A program made the position numbers and the translations under genes. Of a DNA stretch of 64,000 bases, positions 9,137 to 17,071 are shown in pieces (positions within the stretch are counted from its first letter, which is position 1; each line of letters starts with the position of its first letter). The notes beneath the pieces are model-generated. The model was not told where the DNA came from and did no database searches. It worked only from the letters and a program-made list of their open reading frames with translations. Origin of the DNA: Paraburkholderia ginsengisoli NBRC 100965 (GTDB lineage Bacteria; Pseudomonadota; Gammaproteobacteria; Burkholderiales; Burkholderiaceae); NCBI RefSeq assembly GCF_000739735.1, contig NZ_BBJF01000018.1, forward strand, positions 1 through 64,000. Direction: 5' to 3'.

Positions 9137-9202
9137 CGGTTGGCTGCGGGCTGGCTGAAGCGGCGATTGCATTGCCTGCGACATAATCTCGCCGCCCATT
9201 GA

Positions 9203-9234
9203 AAAAAGGCCGGTTCTGTCGAACCGGCCTTTTT
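9203..9234 (+). terminator. Rho-independent terminator after gcdH
   Basis: A 14-bp perfect stem (AAAAAGGCCGGTTC / GAACCGGCCTTTTT) with loop TGTC. The A and T ends make it usable from both sides, serving gcdH and the convergent peroxiredoxin gene. Confidence 0.9.
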
Positions 9235-9286
9235 CTATGCAGCGCCATGTGATTACCACAGCGCCACGGTGCGACGCGTCAGCCGC

Positions 9287-9925
9287 TTATTTGTTCGGCT
9301 GCGGCGTCATGCGCAGGTACGGACGCAGCGCCTTGTAGCCCTTCGGGAATTTCTGCTTGATGACTTCCTCGTCCTTCAGCGACGGGACGATCACCACGTC
9401 ATCGCCCTGCTTCCAGTTGCCCGGCGTCGCGACCGAGTGGTTGTCGGTCAATTGCAGCGAGTCGATCACGCGCAGCACTTCGTCGAAGTTGCGGCCAGTG
9501 CTGGCCGGATACGTGATGATCAGACGCACCTTCTTCTTTGGATCGATCACGAACAGCGAACGCACCGTCAGGGTTTCGTTTGCGTTCGGGTGAATCATGT
9601 CGTACAGCTCGGCAACCTTGCGATCGCCGTCGGCGAGAATCGGGAAGCCGACATTGGCGGCTTGAGTCTCGTTGATGTCCTTGATCCACTCCTTGTGCGA
9701 TTCGGCGCTGTCCACCGACAACGCAATCGTCTTCACACCGCGCTTCTCGAATTCGTCGGCGAGCTTGGCGGTCAGGCCGAGTTCGGTTGTGCAGACCGGC
9801 GTGAAGTCAGCAGGATGCGAGAACAGCACGCCCCAGCTATCGCCCAGCCACTCATGAAACTTGATGCGGCCAACGCTCGATTCCTGTTCGAAATCCGGTG
9901 CAATATCGCCCAGCCGTAGACTCAT
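9287..9925 (-). CDS. 1-Cys peroxiredoxin (Prx6 type)
   Basis: Thiol peroxidase that reduces hydrogen peroxide and alkyl hydroperoxides. The 212-residue protein has the peroxidatic motif H-P-A-D-F-T-P-V-C-T-T-E with Cys45. I see no other cysteine, which fits the 1-Cys mechanism resolved by an external thiol. The C-terminal Prx domain (W-K-Q-G-D-D-V-V-I-V-P) is present. Starts at the ATG at 9925 with AAGGAGATG upstream. The upstream ATG at 10027 lies beyond this ribosome binding site and is unlikely. It stands alone between a shared terminator and a 340-bp promoter region. Confidence 0.93.
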   Translation of the reverse strand: MSLRLGDIAPDFEQESSVGRIKFHEWLGDSWGVLFSHPADFTPVCTTELGLTAKLADEFEKRGVKTIALSVDSAESHKEWIKDINETQAANVGFPILADGDRKVAELYDMIHPNANETLTVRSLFVIDPKKKVRLIITYPASTGRNFDEVLRVIDSLQLTDNHSVATPGNWKQGDDVVIVPSLKDEEVIKQKFPKGYKALRPYLRMTPQPNK

Positions 9926-10264
9926 GGTGCATCTCCTTAAAGTATTGGAAGTTCGGCACGGACCTTCGCCCGCGGCGCCCCGCAAACATAAAGCATAAGG
10001 CAGCGACCGTACATGACGAAGGAACATTGCGTCACTACTTTATGCGTTTTTGTAATTTTCGCCGATTTGTTTGAAACTTTGCGGGACAGATCAACTCCAT
10101 CCTAGGCAAACTTTGGCTGGGCTATCCTACAAAGCGTGTTTTTCATACTTTGCGTAACCAGGAACGGTTTGTGCGTTAGCTGGGAGCGATCGGGCACTGC
10201 GCTCGCCAGCGGCCGTTTCTTTGGTTACGATTCACGCGTGGCGTGAGACAAAGGGGAGCTGTCA
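9926..10264. other. Intergenic region with spaced ACTTT motifs
   Basis: A 339-bp divergent region between the peroxiredoxin and the DUF883 gene, comparatively AT-rich in its middle. ACTTT(G/A) occurs at about 10037, 10076, 10110 and 10147, that is every 34-40 bp on the + strand. I could not assign a clear sigma-70 promoter, and no RNA gene is recognised. Confidence 0.25.
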
Positions 10265-10567
10265 ATGTCGGAAATCAACAAGGAGAGATTGATGTCGGAT
10301 ATCAAAACCGTCCTCGCGGACGCAGAAGATTTGCTGAAACAGGCCGCGAGCGCGACCGGCGAGCGCGCTTCGGAATTGCGTGAAACGGCGCTGACGCGCC
10401 TGAAACAGGCTAAGGAAAAGGCGGCTGACGTGCAGGTCGTGGTGGTCGAGAAAGGCAAAAAAGCTGCCCGTGCTACCGACGACTACGTGCATGAGCATCC
10501 GTGGGCGTCCATCGGTATTGCCGCGGGCGCCGGCGTGCTGCTGGGGCTGCTGATCAACCGCAAGTAA
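10265..10567 (+). CDS. DUF883 family protein (ElaB/YqjD-like)
   Basis: A 100-residue protein with an Ala/Lys/Glu-rich amphipathic helical body (about residues 1-78) and a C-terminal glycine-zipper membrane segment, I-G-I-A-A-G-A-G-V-L-L-G-L-L-I, just before the end. This is the layout of E. coli ElaB/YqjD, stationary-phase inner-membrane proteins reported to bind ribosomes. AGGGGAG precedes the ATG. It is followed on the same strand by a YqjE-like protein and a third small gene, mirroring the yqjD-yqjE-yqjK order of E. coli. Ribosome binding is not testable from sequence. Confidence 0.85.
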   Translation: MSEINKERLMSDIKTVLADAEDLLKQAASATGERASELRETALTRLKQAKEKAADVQVVVVEKGKKAARATDDYVHEHPWASIGIAAGAGVLLGLLINRK

Positions 10568-10700
10568 CAGCACTGGTGCGGCCGTCGGACGGTACAGGTC
10601 CGGCGCATCAGTGAACCGAATTGACCGGCGCATGCCTGGCCGGTCCGCTTCTCTTGGCGCGTACGTCTCGCACGTGCCTTCACGCGCAACGCCCACAGCC

Positions 10701-11084
10701 ATGACGATCGAAACACAATCGCGCGGAGAACATAGTCCGTTGCGCCGTATTATCGGTTCCGTGTTTGCCATTCTGCAGACACGGCTTGAACTGGTCGGCA
10801 TCGAACTCGCCGAAGAGAAAGATCGCCTGCTCGCCGTGCTGTTCCTCGGCCTCGCCGCGATGATGCTTGCCACGATGGCGCTGATCGCGTTGACCGCGCT
10901 GATCGCCATTGCGTTCTGGGATACCTACCGATGGCAGGCGCTCGCCGGCATCACCGCGGTCTATGCGATCGCAGGCCTCGCGTGCGCGCTGAAAGCACGC
11001 AGCGGCTTGCGCAATGCGCCGCTGGTATTCGAAGCGACCATCGCCGAGTTCGAAAAAGACCGCGACGTGTTCCGCAAGCCGTGA
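10701..11084 (+). CDS. YqjE-like phage-holin-superfamily membrane protein
   Basis: A 127-residue protein with an N-terminal amphipathic segment and two adjacent hydrophobic helices (about residues 36-62 and 70-92) separated by a short W-D-T-Y-R-W turn, then a charged tail. The segment L-E-L-V-G-I-E-L-A-E-E-K-D-R is characteristic of the YqjE/holin superfamily III group. Follows the DUF883 gene, which supports the assignment. The ATG at 10701 is used; the frame extends to 10611 but that part has no membrane-protein character. No lysis gene is nearby, so a phage origin is not indicated. Confidence 0.8.
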   Translation: MTIETQSRGEHSPLRRIIGSVFAILQTRLELVGIELAEEKDRLLAVLFLGLAAMMLATMALIALTALIAIAFWDTYRWQALAGITAVYAIAGLACALKARSGLRNAPLVFEATIAEFEKDRDVFRKP

Positions 11085-11205
11085 CATCGAAGACGCACCG
11101 GGCGCGGCTTCAGGCGCCCTACGCCTTCGCCGAGAATCTCGAGCAACTTGCAGCGCCGTTTTGCAGCGTCGTTGACTGTCCCACCTCCACTGCCGCCGAC
11201 ACGCC

Positions 11206-11688
11206 ATGAACCAGAGCCATTCCGATACCGCCTTCCGTAACAAGCGCCACCAGGCCAAAGAGCTGAGCGCTCCGCACTTGCGAGCGCTGCGCAAGGAATT
11301 GCTGCTGGTGCGAGCGGACGTCGAGCGCATGGAACTCGCCCAGGCGACCATCGAATTGCGGCAGGCGGTCACGCACTTCAGCTGGCTCAAGTTCATCGTG
11401 CCGGGCTTTGGCGGCATGCGGACCGGCAGCGGGCCGAAGGCCAGCTTCATCAATGCGGGGACCATCGGCGCCTTGCTCAAGCAGTATCCGTTCGTCAGCT
11501 CGATCGTTTCGATGCTGCTCGCCAAACCGCTTCGCGCGACCGTCGTCGCCGGTGCAAAACCCGCCCTCAAATGGGGCAGCCTGGGACTTGCGGCGTGGGA
11601 AGCGTATCGAATCTGGCAGCAGATGAAACGCGAATCCGCGACGCCTTCCGCTCGCGAGAAGGCTGAGTCGACGGATAGCGGGTATTGA
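11206..11688 (+). CDS. Conserved small protein (third gene of the yqj-like trio; possibly DUF3318)
   Basis: A 160-residue, mainly helical protein: a basic N-terminus, a heptad-like stretch (about residues 25-60, L-R-A-L-R-K-E-L-L-L-V-R-A-D-V-E-R-M-E-L), a W-L-K-F-I-V-P-G-F-G segment, moderately hydrophobic helices around 85-105 and 120-135, and a charged tail. It sits where E. coli has yqjK. I recall similar Burkholderia proteins being labelled DUF3318, but I cannot confirm that here. Probably works with the two upstream membrane proteins; the biochemical role is unknown. Confidence 0.6.
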   Translation: MNQSHSDTAFRNKRHQAKELSAPHLRALRKELLLVRADVERMELAQATIELRQAVTHFSWLKFIVPGFGGMRTGSGPKASFINAGTIGALLKQYPFVSSIVSMLLAKPLRATVVAGAKPALKWGSLGLAAWEAYRIWQQMKRESATPSAREKAESTDSGY

Positions 11689-11734
11689 GCGAGCAATTGC
11701 GGCGGCGGAGGCTCGTCGCTTCTTCTCCAAGCTT

Positions 11735-12187
11735 CTAGGTCGTATTCCAGCATTCACTGCTGGCTACGCTCGTCCCGCCTCCAGCGCCTCCATCAATGCG
11801 ATTGCCTCGCTGCCCCGTCGCATCGAGCGTAAAGGTGCCGCACGGGTCATCGCGCATCGGCCCGGATTCGCCCGGCGACGCCTCGATCGAATAACCGCCA
11901 TTTGCATCGTCCGCCGGCAATACATGCAGGCGATAAATCGGCGTGCCGAATTGCGGCGCCTGATCCAAGCCGGCGGGCAGCGTCGCCACGCCATCGCTTG
12001 CCGCGCCTTCGACGAATTGCGCTGCCCGAAAGAGCGCGGACGCCGCGTCGATACGATGCGTTCGCGCGACATGATTGCGATACGAAGGCACGGCAAACGC
12101 GGCTAGCGTGGCGGCTATCGCCAACGCGATCATCAGTTCGAGCAGCGTGAATGCGGATGTGTACGTTCTCCTCATGAACCTCCCCAT
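11735..12187 (-). CDS. pilE: Type IV pilin-like protein (PilE/minor pilin)
   Basis: A 150-residue prepilin with a short basic leader and the class III signal F-T-L-L-E-L-M-I-A-L-A-I-A-A-T-L. Cleavage would precede Phe, and the Glu at mature position 5 is present, although the residue before the cleavage site is Ala rather than Gly. The C-terminal half has two cysteines (D-D-P-C and S-E-C-W) that could form the D-region disulfide. Start at 12187 overlaps the pilX stop as TGATG, matching the coupling through this operon. The ATG at 12175, three bases after GGGGAGG, is an alternative. It is the last gene of the fimT-pilV-pilW-pilX-pilE operon. Confidence 0.8.
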   Translation of the reverse strand: MGRFMRRTYTSAFTLLELMIALAIAATLAAFAVPSYRNHVARTHRIDAASALFRAAQFVEGAASDGVATLPAGLDQAPQFGTPIYRLHVLPADDANGGYSIEASPGESGPMRDDPCGTFTLDATGQRGNRIDGGAGGGTSVASSECWNTT

Positions 12188-12810
12188 CAAAATGGCCGGG
12201 CGGCGACGCGTCGCCAATGACGCTCGATCGTTTCGCCGTCGATCACCAGTTCCATCTGCAGCCAGACCTGCGACTCGCTCGTGCGGCCGAAGCCGCGCGA
12301 CGTCAGCAAATACGCCTGGGCGTTGGCGCGGGTGGCGAGACGCCACGGCTCGATCAGACACTGCGGCGCGTGCAGCGAGCCGGGCCATTGCGCGACGGGT
12401 GTGATGGCGCCGGCCTCGAACGCGCTTTCGAGTTTCCATTGGGCCGGTTCGCCGGATGCGATCTGCGGCGCTCCCGGCGCATCCTCACCCGCTGCGACGA
12501 CGCTGCGAGCGCACAGGTTCAGCGCTGAATCGGCGGCATGGAAAGCCTGTAAATAGTCGCGCACATTGGACGCCGCGCGGGCAGCCGCGATCGACGTTTC
12601 GAACCAGATCGCCGAAGTCGCCAGCATCATCGCTGAGATCAGCAATACGATCGGCAGAACGACGCCGCTTTGCCGGCCCAGCGAAGCATGATGGCTGCGA
12701 CAGCCATTGCGCTTGCGACTGAGGCCACCTGAGCGCTGCGCCTCCTTGCTACGCCAGCAGTGCTGCCCACGCATGCGCAGGCGTTCTGCCGTTGCTCGCC
12801 TCATAAGCAT
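12187..12810 (-). CDS. pilX: Minor pilin assembly protein PilX
   Basis: A 207-residue protein. After an unusually long basic leader of about 45 residues comes the PilX_N-type start R-Q-S-G-V-V-L-P-I-V-L-L-I-S-A-M-M-L and an extended helix, then a variable C-terminus. As in other PilX proteins, the canonical Glu5 is absent. Takes part in priming type IV pilus assembly with PilV, PilW and FimT. Its start overlaps the pilW stop as TGATG at 12810. A second ATG at 12804 is possible. The assignment depends on the hydrophobic N-terminus and gene order more than on detailed similarity. Confidence 0.8.
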   Translation of the reverse strand: MLMRRATAERLRMRGQHCWRSKEAQRSGGLSRKRNGCRSHHASLGRQSGVVLPIVLLISAMMLATSAIWFETSIAAARAASNVRDYLQAFHAADSALNLCARSVVAAGEDAPGAPQIASGEPAQWKLESAFEAGAITPVAQWPGSLHAPQCLIEPWRLATRANAQAYLLTSRGFGRTSESQVWLQMELVIDGETIERHWRRVAARPF

Positions 12811-13619
12811 CACAGCGAAGCCTCCGCGTGATTGCGTAACGCCACGCGCCGCGAAAACGCCTGCCGCGGCCGCAAGTCGGCGCCGAGCGTGCTCACGCCG
12901 TCGCAATCGACATAACGCGAACGCTGACCTTGCGGCGCACCACGTACCAGTACGCAGAGATCGACCGCAACGATCTGCGGCCATTGATCGGCCAACACCG
13001 CCGACGCATCTGTCGCATCAAGAGCGCCGGCCAGCCAGTATTTGATCCGCACGCGTTCGACGCCTTCGACCAGCGGCTGCGCAGACGCCCCGTTGCCGTT
13101 GCCTTCGCAGTAAAGCTCCGGCTCGCCGCTCGACGTGCTGACGCTCGCGAAATAGCGGTTGACCACCAGCGCCCCCTGGTCGGCCAGTGCCGCTGTGTCG
13201 GCGGTTACCGCTTGCCCAAGGCAGTCGGTCACCTGCCCGCCCGTCGACGGCCATGTGGACACGCTGTCGCCCACGTAGCGGAGCGCGACGCCATCGGAGC
13301 CACTCGACAGCTTCGTGCACGCGAGGCTGTCGTCCGCCCCCGTCGGACGGCCGCCGGAACATCCAAAGAGCGCGGGCGGCCCGTCGTAACGCGCAAGGTC
13401 GGCGGGCGCGAAGCCGGCCATTTGCATCTGTTGGCCAATCAGCGTCAGCGCGGTCAAACCCGCATCGCGGATTCGCATCGCATTGCTCGCGTACTCGAAC
13501 GCACGTCGTTGCGCGGTATAAAGCGACACGGCGCCCGCCGTCACCACGAGCCCCAGCGCCATGGCGATTACGAACTCGAGCAGCGTGTGACCGCAGAGGG
13601 GATGCCAGCGCCGCGTCAT
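12810..13619 (-). CDS. pilW: Minor pilin assembly protein PilW
   Basis: A 269-residue prepilin-like protein with signal C-G-H-T-L-L-E-F-V-I-A-M-A-L-G-L-V-V, Gly before the cleavage site and Glu at mature position 5. The long, Cys-containing C-terminal domain is typical of PilW (G-C-S-G-G near residue 110, D-C-L-G-Q, E-L-Y-C-E-G-N-G). Start at 13619 overlaps the pilV stop as ATGA. Acts at the inner membrane as part of the minor pilin priming complex of type IV pili. No pilY1 adhesin gene follows, although it often accompanies pilVWX in other species. Confidence 0.85.
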   Translation of the reverse strand: MTRRWHPLCGHTLLEFVIAMALGLVVTAGAVSLYTAQRRAFEYASNAMRIRDAGLTALTLIGQQMQMAGFAPADLARYDGPPALFGCSGGRPTGADDSLACTKLSSGSDGVALRYVGDSVSTWPSTGGQVTDCLGQAVTADTAALADQGALVVNRYFASVSTSSGEPELYCEGNGNGASAQPLVEGVERVRIKYWLAGALDATDASAVLADQWPQIVAVDLCVLVRGAPQGQRSRYVDCDGVSTLGADLRPRQAFSRRVALRNHAEASL

Positions 13620-14062
13620 TGCGCGAACGCCAACGCGACACACGACGAGCCGGCAGGAACATCCGCGCCGCCGCAAGACTCCGGCTTGTCGATCACTTCA
13701 TCGGCATGCGGCATGTCGTGCAGGGACGACCACGTTACGAGAGCCGCGGAGAGTCCTCCGCTCGCGCCCACCGACGCCGCACCTTGCGGCAGAAGCACGT
13801 TGGCCCGAGCGCTCCATTGCCGGGTCGCGGTATCGCTCGTCGCCGGCGCGCACATCGCTTCAGCGACCGAATCGGCAATCCACGACGCGTGTTCACGCAG
13901 CGCCATCGCCCGGCCTTCGCGAGCAGTCCACAATTGGCCAGCGATCAGGCCGAGCGCGGTGACCGCCATCAACGCGACGGCCAGCATGACTTCGATCAGC
14001 GAGCTGCCGCAGCACTTCACTACGCAACGGCGCGAACCTGCCTTCGGTGAAGCGCCCATCAT
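13616..14062 (-). CDS. pilV: Minor pilin assembly protein PilV
   Basis: A 148-residue prepilin-like protein with signal C-C-G-S-S-L-I-E-V-M-L-A-V-A-L-M-A-V-T-A-L-G, Gly before the cleavage site and Glu at mature position 5. The A-L-G-L-I-A-G-Q-L segment that follows is typical of PilV. Three cysteines are found in the mature part. The start at 14062 overlaps the fimT stop as ATGA; an adjacent ATG at 14059 is also possible. The gene overlaps pilW at its 3' end by four bases, consistent with one polycistronic message and fixed stoichiometry. Confidence 0.85.
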   Translation of the reverse strand: MMGASPKAGSRRCVVKCCGSSLIEVMLAVALMAVTALGLIAGQLWTAREGRAMALREHASWIADSVAEAMCAPATSDTATRQWSARANVLLPQGAASVGASGGLSAALVTWSSLHDMPHADEVIDKPESCGGADVPAGSSCVALAFAQ

Positions 14063-14619
14063 GACGCCGCTCCGCACCCGCCCTCGGCGATCCGCGCGCG
14101 CCCTCCCGCCGCGATCCGGATACAGCGCCGCCACTTGTCCCCTTGCGTCGCTTTGCCCGGCGTTCGCGGGGCGACCTCAAAGCTGCGGAACGTGCCGATC
14201 AATTGGCCCGCCGGCGGCGTGAACGTGAGATTGGTCTGCACACCGGTGATGCTTACGGCGGCAAGCAGCGGTTGCGCGCGCAGCAGCGAGAGCGTGCCGC
14301 CGCGCTCCGCCAGCACGGCCCAGCCGCAGGACCAATCGGTGATGCCGTCGCCACATGGCTGTCCGGCGGCGAGGCAGGTCCGCGCCGCATCGATCCGGCA
14401 CACGGTGACGCGCGCGCCGCGCCGCAGCGCTTCGCTGCGCGCATAGGCGAGCGTCGACGCAAGCGCTTTCGCACGTGCGTCGACCTGATCGCGCACGTGC
14501 CAGGCCACGAACGACGGCGTCGCCAGCACCGCGATCACCGCGAGCAGCGCGACCACGGCCAACGTTTCGATCAGCGTGAAGCCGCCGTGAGACGGCCAGC
14601 AAAGCGCATCGCATTTCAT
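14059..14619 (-). CDS. fimT: GspH/FimT-family pseudopilin
   Basis: A 186-residue protein with the type III signal H-G-G-F-T-L-I-E-T-L-A-V-V-A-L-L-A-V, cleavage between Gly and Phe, and Glu at mature position 5. The GspH/FimT signature L-A-S-T-L-A-Y-A-R-S-E-A-L-R-R-G follows near residue 60. The ATG at 14619 is chosen because AGGA lies six bases upstream; an ATG two codons earlier is too close to it. First gene of the minor pilin operon. FimT-like minor pilins contribute to pilus biogenesis and, in some species, to DNA binding during uptake. No DNA-uptake gene is nearby. Confidence 0.85.
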   Translation of the reverse strand: MKCDALCWPSHGGFTLIETLAVVALLAVIAVLATPSFVAWHVRDQVDARAKALASTLAYARSEALRRGARVTVCRIDAARTCLAAGQPCGDGITDWSCGWAVLAERGGTLSLLRAQPLLAAVSITGVQTNLTFTPPAGQLIGTFRSFEVAPRTPGKATQGDKWRRCIRIAAGGRARIAEGGCGAAS

Positions 14620-14821
14620 CTGCATTCCTGACGGTTACGAAGAATGCAGCCAATCTAGCGATTCGCGGATGGCTCGACAATCGGCCGGATGGCCAGGTGG
14701 CACTCAGACGCCATCCCGCGCAAAAATGCACGCGACGACCATCATCGAGCGGGAGAGACTGATGCGCGAATTAACGCGTGGGACCACGGCTACGCAAAGA
14801 CAACGCGCAGCGCGATTGCAC

Positions 14822-15304
14822 TCAGCGCTTGCGCGCGGGCTTGGGAGGAGAAGAGGCGCGGCGGAATTCTTCGATCACGTCTTCGAATTCGGAGACGTCT
14901 TCGAAGCGCCGGTAGACGGACGCGAAACGAACGTAGGCAATCGTGTCGAGCGCGCGCAATTCGTTCATCACGAGTTCACCGAGGCGCTCGCTGCGCACCT
15001 CGCGCTCGCCGCTGCCGAGCAACTGATACTCGATGCGGGCGACGGCCGCGTCGATCGCATCCGCTGCAACCGGACGCTTGCGCAGCGCCAGTTGCATGCT
15101 CGCGACGATCTTGCGGCGATCGAATTCAGTGCGGCTGCCATCCTTCTTGACGACCGACGGCAACGCCAGCTCGACCCGCTCATACGTCGTGAAACGTTTG
15201 TCGCAGGCCGGGCAGCGGCGGCGCCGGCGAATCGTCGCGCCGTCTTCGGATACGCGCGAGTCGACGACCTGCGTATCGGCGTGGCGGCAGAAGGGACAAT
15301 GCAT
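14822..15304 (-). CDS. nrdR: Transcriptional repressor NrdR
   Basis: Nucleotide-sensing repressor of ribonucleotide reductase genes. The 160-residue protein has the N-terminal zinc ribbon with Cys3, Cys6, Cys31 and Cys34 (C-P-F-C ... C-P-A-C), the basic R-R-R-R-R-C stretch used in DNA binding, and an ATP-cone domain beginning V-V-K-K-D-G-S-R-T-E-F-D. It starts six bases after the glyA stop, so the two are co-transcribed, a conserved pairing in beta- and gamma-proteobacteria that links one-carbon supply with dNTP synthesis. No NrdR box was searched for successfully in this window. Confidence 0.97.
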   Translation of the reverse strand: MHCPFCRHADTQVVDSRVSEDGATIRRRRRCPACDKRFTTYERVELALPSVVKKDGSRTEFDRRKIVASMQLALRKRPVAADAIDAAVARIEYQLLGSGEREVRSERLGELVMNELRALDTIAYVRFASVYRRFEDVSEFEDVIEEFRRASSPPKPARKR

Positions 15305-15310
15305 GACGGC

Positions 15311-16558
15311 TTACTTGTAGACCGGGAAACGTTGGGTCAGCTCGGCGACCTGGCCACGCACACGGTCGATCGTGGCGGCATCTTCCGGGTTGTCCAGCAC
15401 GTCGGCAATCAGGTTGCCCACCAACTCGGCTTCCTTGACGCCGAAGCCGCGCGTGGTCATGGCCGGCGAGCCGAGACGCACGCCGCTCGTCACGAACGGC
15501 TTTTCCGGATCGTTCGGAATCGCGTTCTTGTTGACGGTGATGTGCGCCGCGCCGAGGGCTGCTTCCGCTGCCTTGCCGGTGATCTTCTTCGCGCGCAGGT
15601 CGACCAGCATCACATGGCTTTCGGTGCGGCCCGACACGATCCGCAGACCGCGCTTGACCAGCGTTTCCGCCAGCACGCGCGCGTTTTCGACCACCTGCTG
15701 CTGGTACACCTTGAATTCCGGCGACAGCGCTTCCTTGAACGCGACTGCCTTGCCGGCGATCACATGCATCAGCGGACCACCCTGGATGCCCGGGAAGATG
15801 GCCGAGTTGATCTGCTTTTCGAACTCGGCCTTCATCAGGATCACGCCACCGCGCGGGCCGCGCAGGCTCTTGTGCGTGGTCGTGGTGACGAAGTCCGCAT
15901 GCGGCACCGGGTTCGGGTAGACGCCTGCGGCGATCAGACCGGCGTAGTGCGCCATGTCGACCATGAAGTACGCGCCGACCGACTTGGCGATCTTCGACAG
16001 ACGTTCGAAATCGATACGCAGCGCGAAGGCGGACGCGCCCGCGACGATCAGCTTCGGCTTGTGTTCCTGCGCCAGCTTTTCGGCGGCATCGTAGTCGATG
16101 TCTTCGGCTTCGTTCAGGCCGTAGCTCACCACGTTGAACCATTTGCCCGACATGTTGACGGGCGAACCGTGGGTCAGGTGGCCGCCGTGCGCGAGGCTCA
16201 TGCCCATGATCGTGTCGCCCGGCTTGAGCATCGCGAAGAACACGCCTTGGTTCGCCTGCGAACCGGAATTCGGCTGCACGTTGGCGGCTTCGGCGCCGAA
16301 CAGTTGCTTCACGCGGTCAATCGCCAGTTGCTCGGCGATGTCGACGTATTCGCAGCCGCCGTAGTAGCGCTTGCCCGGATACCCTTCGGCGTATTTGTTG
16401 GTGAGTTGCGAGCCTTGCGCAGCCATGACAGCCGGGCTCGTGTAGTTTTCCGACGCGATCAGTTCGATGTGCTCTTCCTGACGGCGGTTTTCCTGCTCGA
16501 TGACCTTCCAGAGTTCAGGATCGACGTTGGCGATGGTGCTTTGGGCTCTATCAAACAT
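15311..16558 (-). CDS. glyA: Serine hydroxymethyltransferase
   Basis: PLP enzyme that interconverts serine plus tetrahydrofolate with glycine plus 5,10-methylene-THF in the cytosol, the main one-carbon source. The 415-residue product is of standard length and highly conserved. The PLP-binding segment V-T-T-T-T-H-K-S-L-R-G-P-R-G-G carries the Schiff-base lysine. Other blocks include E-L-I-A-S-E-N-Y and G-Y-P-G-K-R-Y-Y-G-G-C. Upstream gene of the glyA-nrdR operon. The long 5' region (about 500 bp) could hold control elements, but no riboswitch fold was recognised. Confidence 0.98.
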   Translation of the reverse strand: MFDRAQSTIANVDPELWKVIEQENRRQEEHIELIASENYTSPAVMAAQGSQLTNKYAEGYPGKRYYGGCEYVDIAEQLAIDRVKQLFGAEAANVQPNSGSQANQGVFFAMLKPGDTIMGMSLAHGGHLTHGSPVNMSGKWFNVVSYGLNEAEDIDYDAAEKLAQEHKPKLIVAGASAFALRIDFERLSKIAKSVGAYFMVDMAHYAGLIAAGVYPNPVPHADFVTTTTHKSLRGPRGGVILMKAEFEKQINSAIFPGIQGGPLMHVIAGKAVAFKEALSPEFKVYQQQVVENARVLAETLVKRGLRIVSGRTESHVMLVDLRAKKITGKAAEAALGAAHITVNKNAIPNDPEKPFVTSGVRLGSPAMTTRGFGVKEAELVGNLIADVLDNPEDAATIDRVRGQVAELTQRFPVYK

Positions 16559-17071
16559 ACGGATTCCGTTGAGTGTGTTCAGGTTGACCGGATCATGCGC
16601 CGAATCTTGCGTAGAGGGTACGCAGCGCTGCTGGCGGCTGGGCCAGCCCTGACGTGGCGAACGGAGAGTCGCCGCACACGCGAGGCAGGGCAGCCACCGT
16701 CAGCGCAGATTAATGCGCGCGGATCACGGCTGCCCAGGCGAACGGCAAAACGGCACCCTGCGCTTCACGGTGGGTTGTTCCACCTTGAACCCGATTGGTT
16801 GAATCGGTTCTATCGCCAGTCACGCAGGGTCGAGCGCGTTAGTTTATTGGAAGAGGATCGAATAGGCAACCGGCTCGCCGACACGGCGGCGCAGGCCGGC
16901 GGGACGGGCCGCCACGGCGTCTCGTGCAGTGCGCAACCGGCTCGGGCGAGCGAGCCGGGAACCCGCTTTGCGCCCCTGCCACAGCCGCTCATCCGGCTGG
17001 TTCATCCTTGCCGCAGCGCCGCATTGGAAGTAGGCTTGGGGCCTTTCTCTCTTACCGACCAGGGAACTGCA
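16559..17071. other. Long divergent intergenic region glyA / SDR
   Basis: A 513-bp gap between divergent glyA and the SDR gene. It contains several short G+C hairpins (for instance around 16625-16660) and an AT-richer stretch at about 16838-16865. No convincing -35/-10 pair, riboswitch consensus or coding frame with a ribosome binding site was recognised. It must hold both promoters. Confidence 0.3.

Noticed and set aside
10701..11084. Phage lysis cassette (holin-like gene)
   Set aside because: The holin-superfamily protein is in a yqjD-yqjE-like chromosomal trio. No endolysin, spanin or phage structural gene is nearby.
14669..17071. Very long open frame (over 2.4 kb) running into the SDR gene on the + strand
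   Set aside because: It is antisense to nrdR and glyA and is rich in Arg/His/Ala as expected from GC3-biased shadow frames. Only the part from 17072 shows a real protein family and a ribosome binding site.
16559..17071. Glycine or tetrahydrofolate riboswitch before glyA
   Set aside because: The long leader and the gene function invite it, but I could not find the conserved core or a terminator/antiterminator pair.
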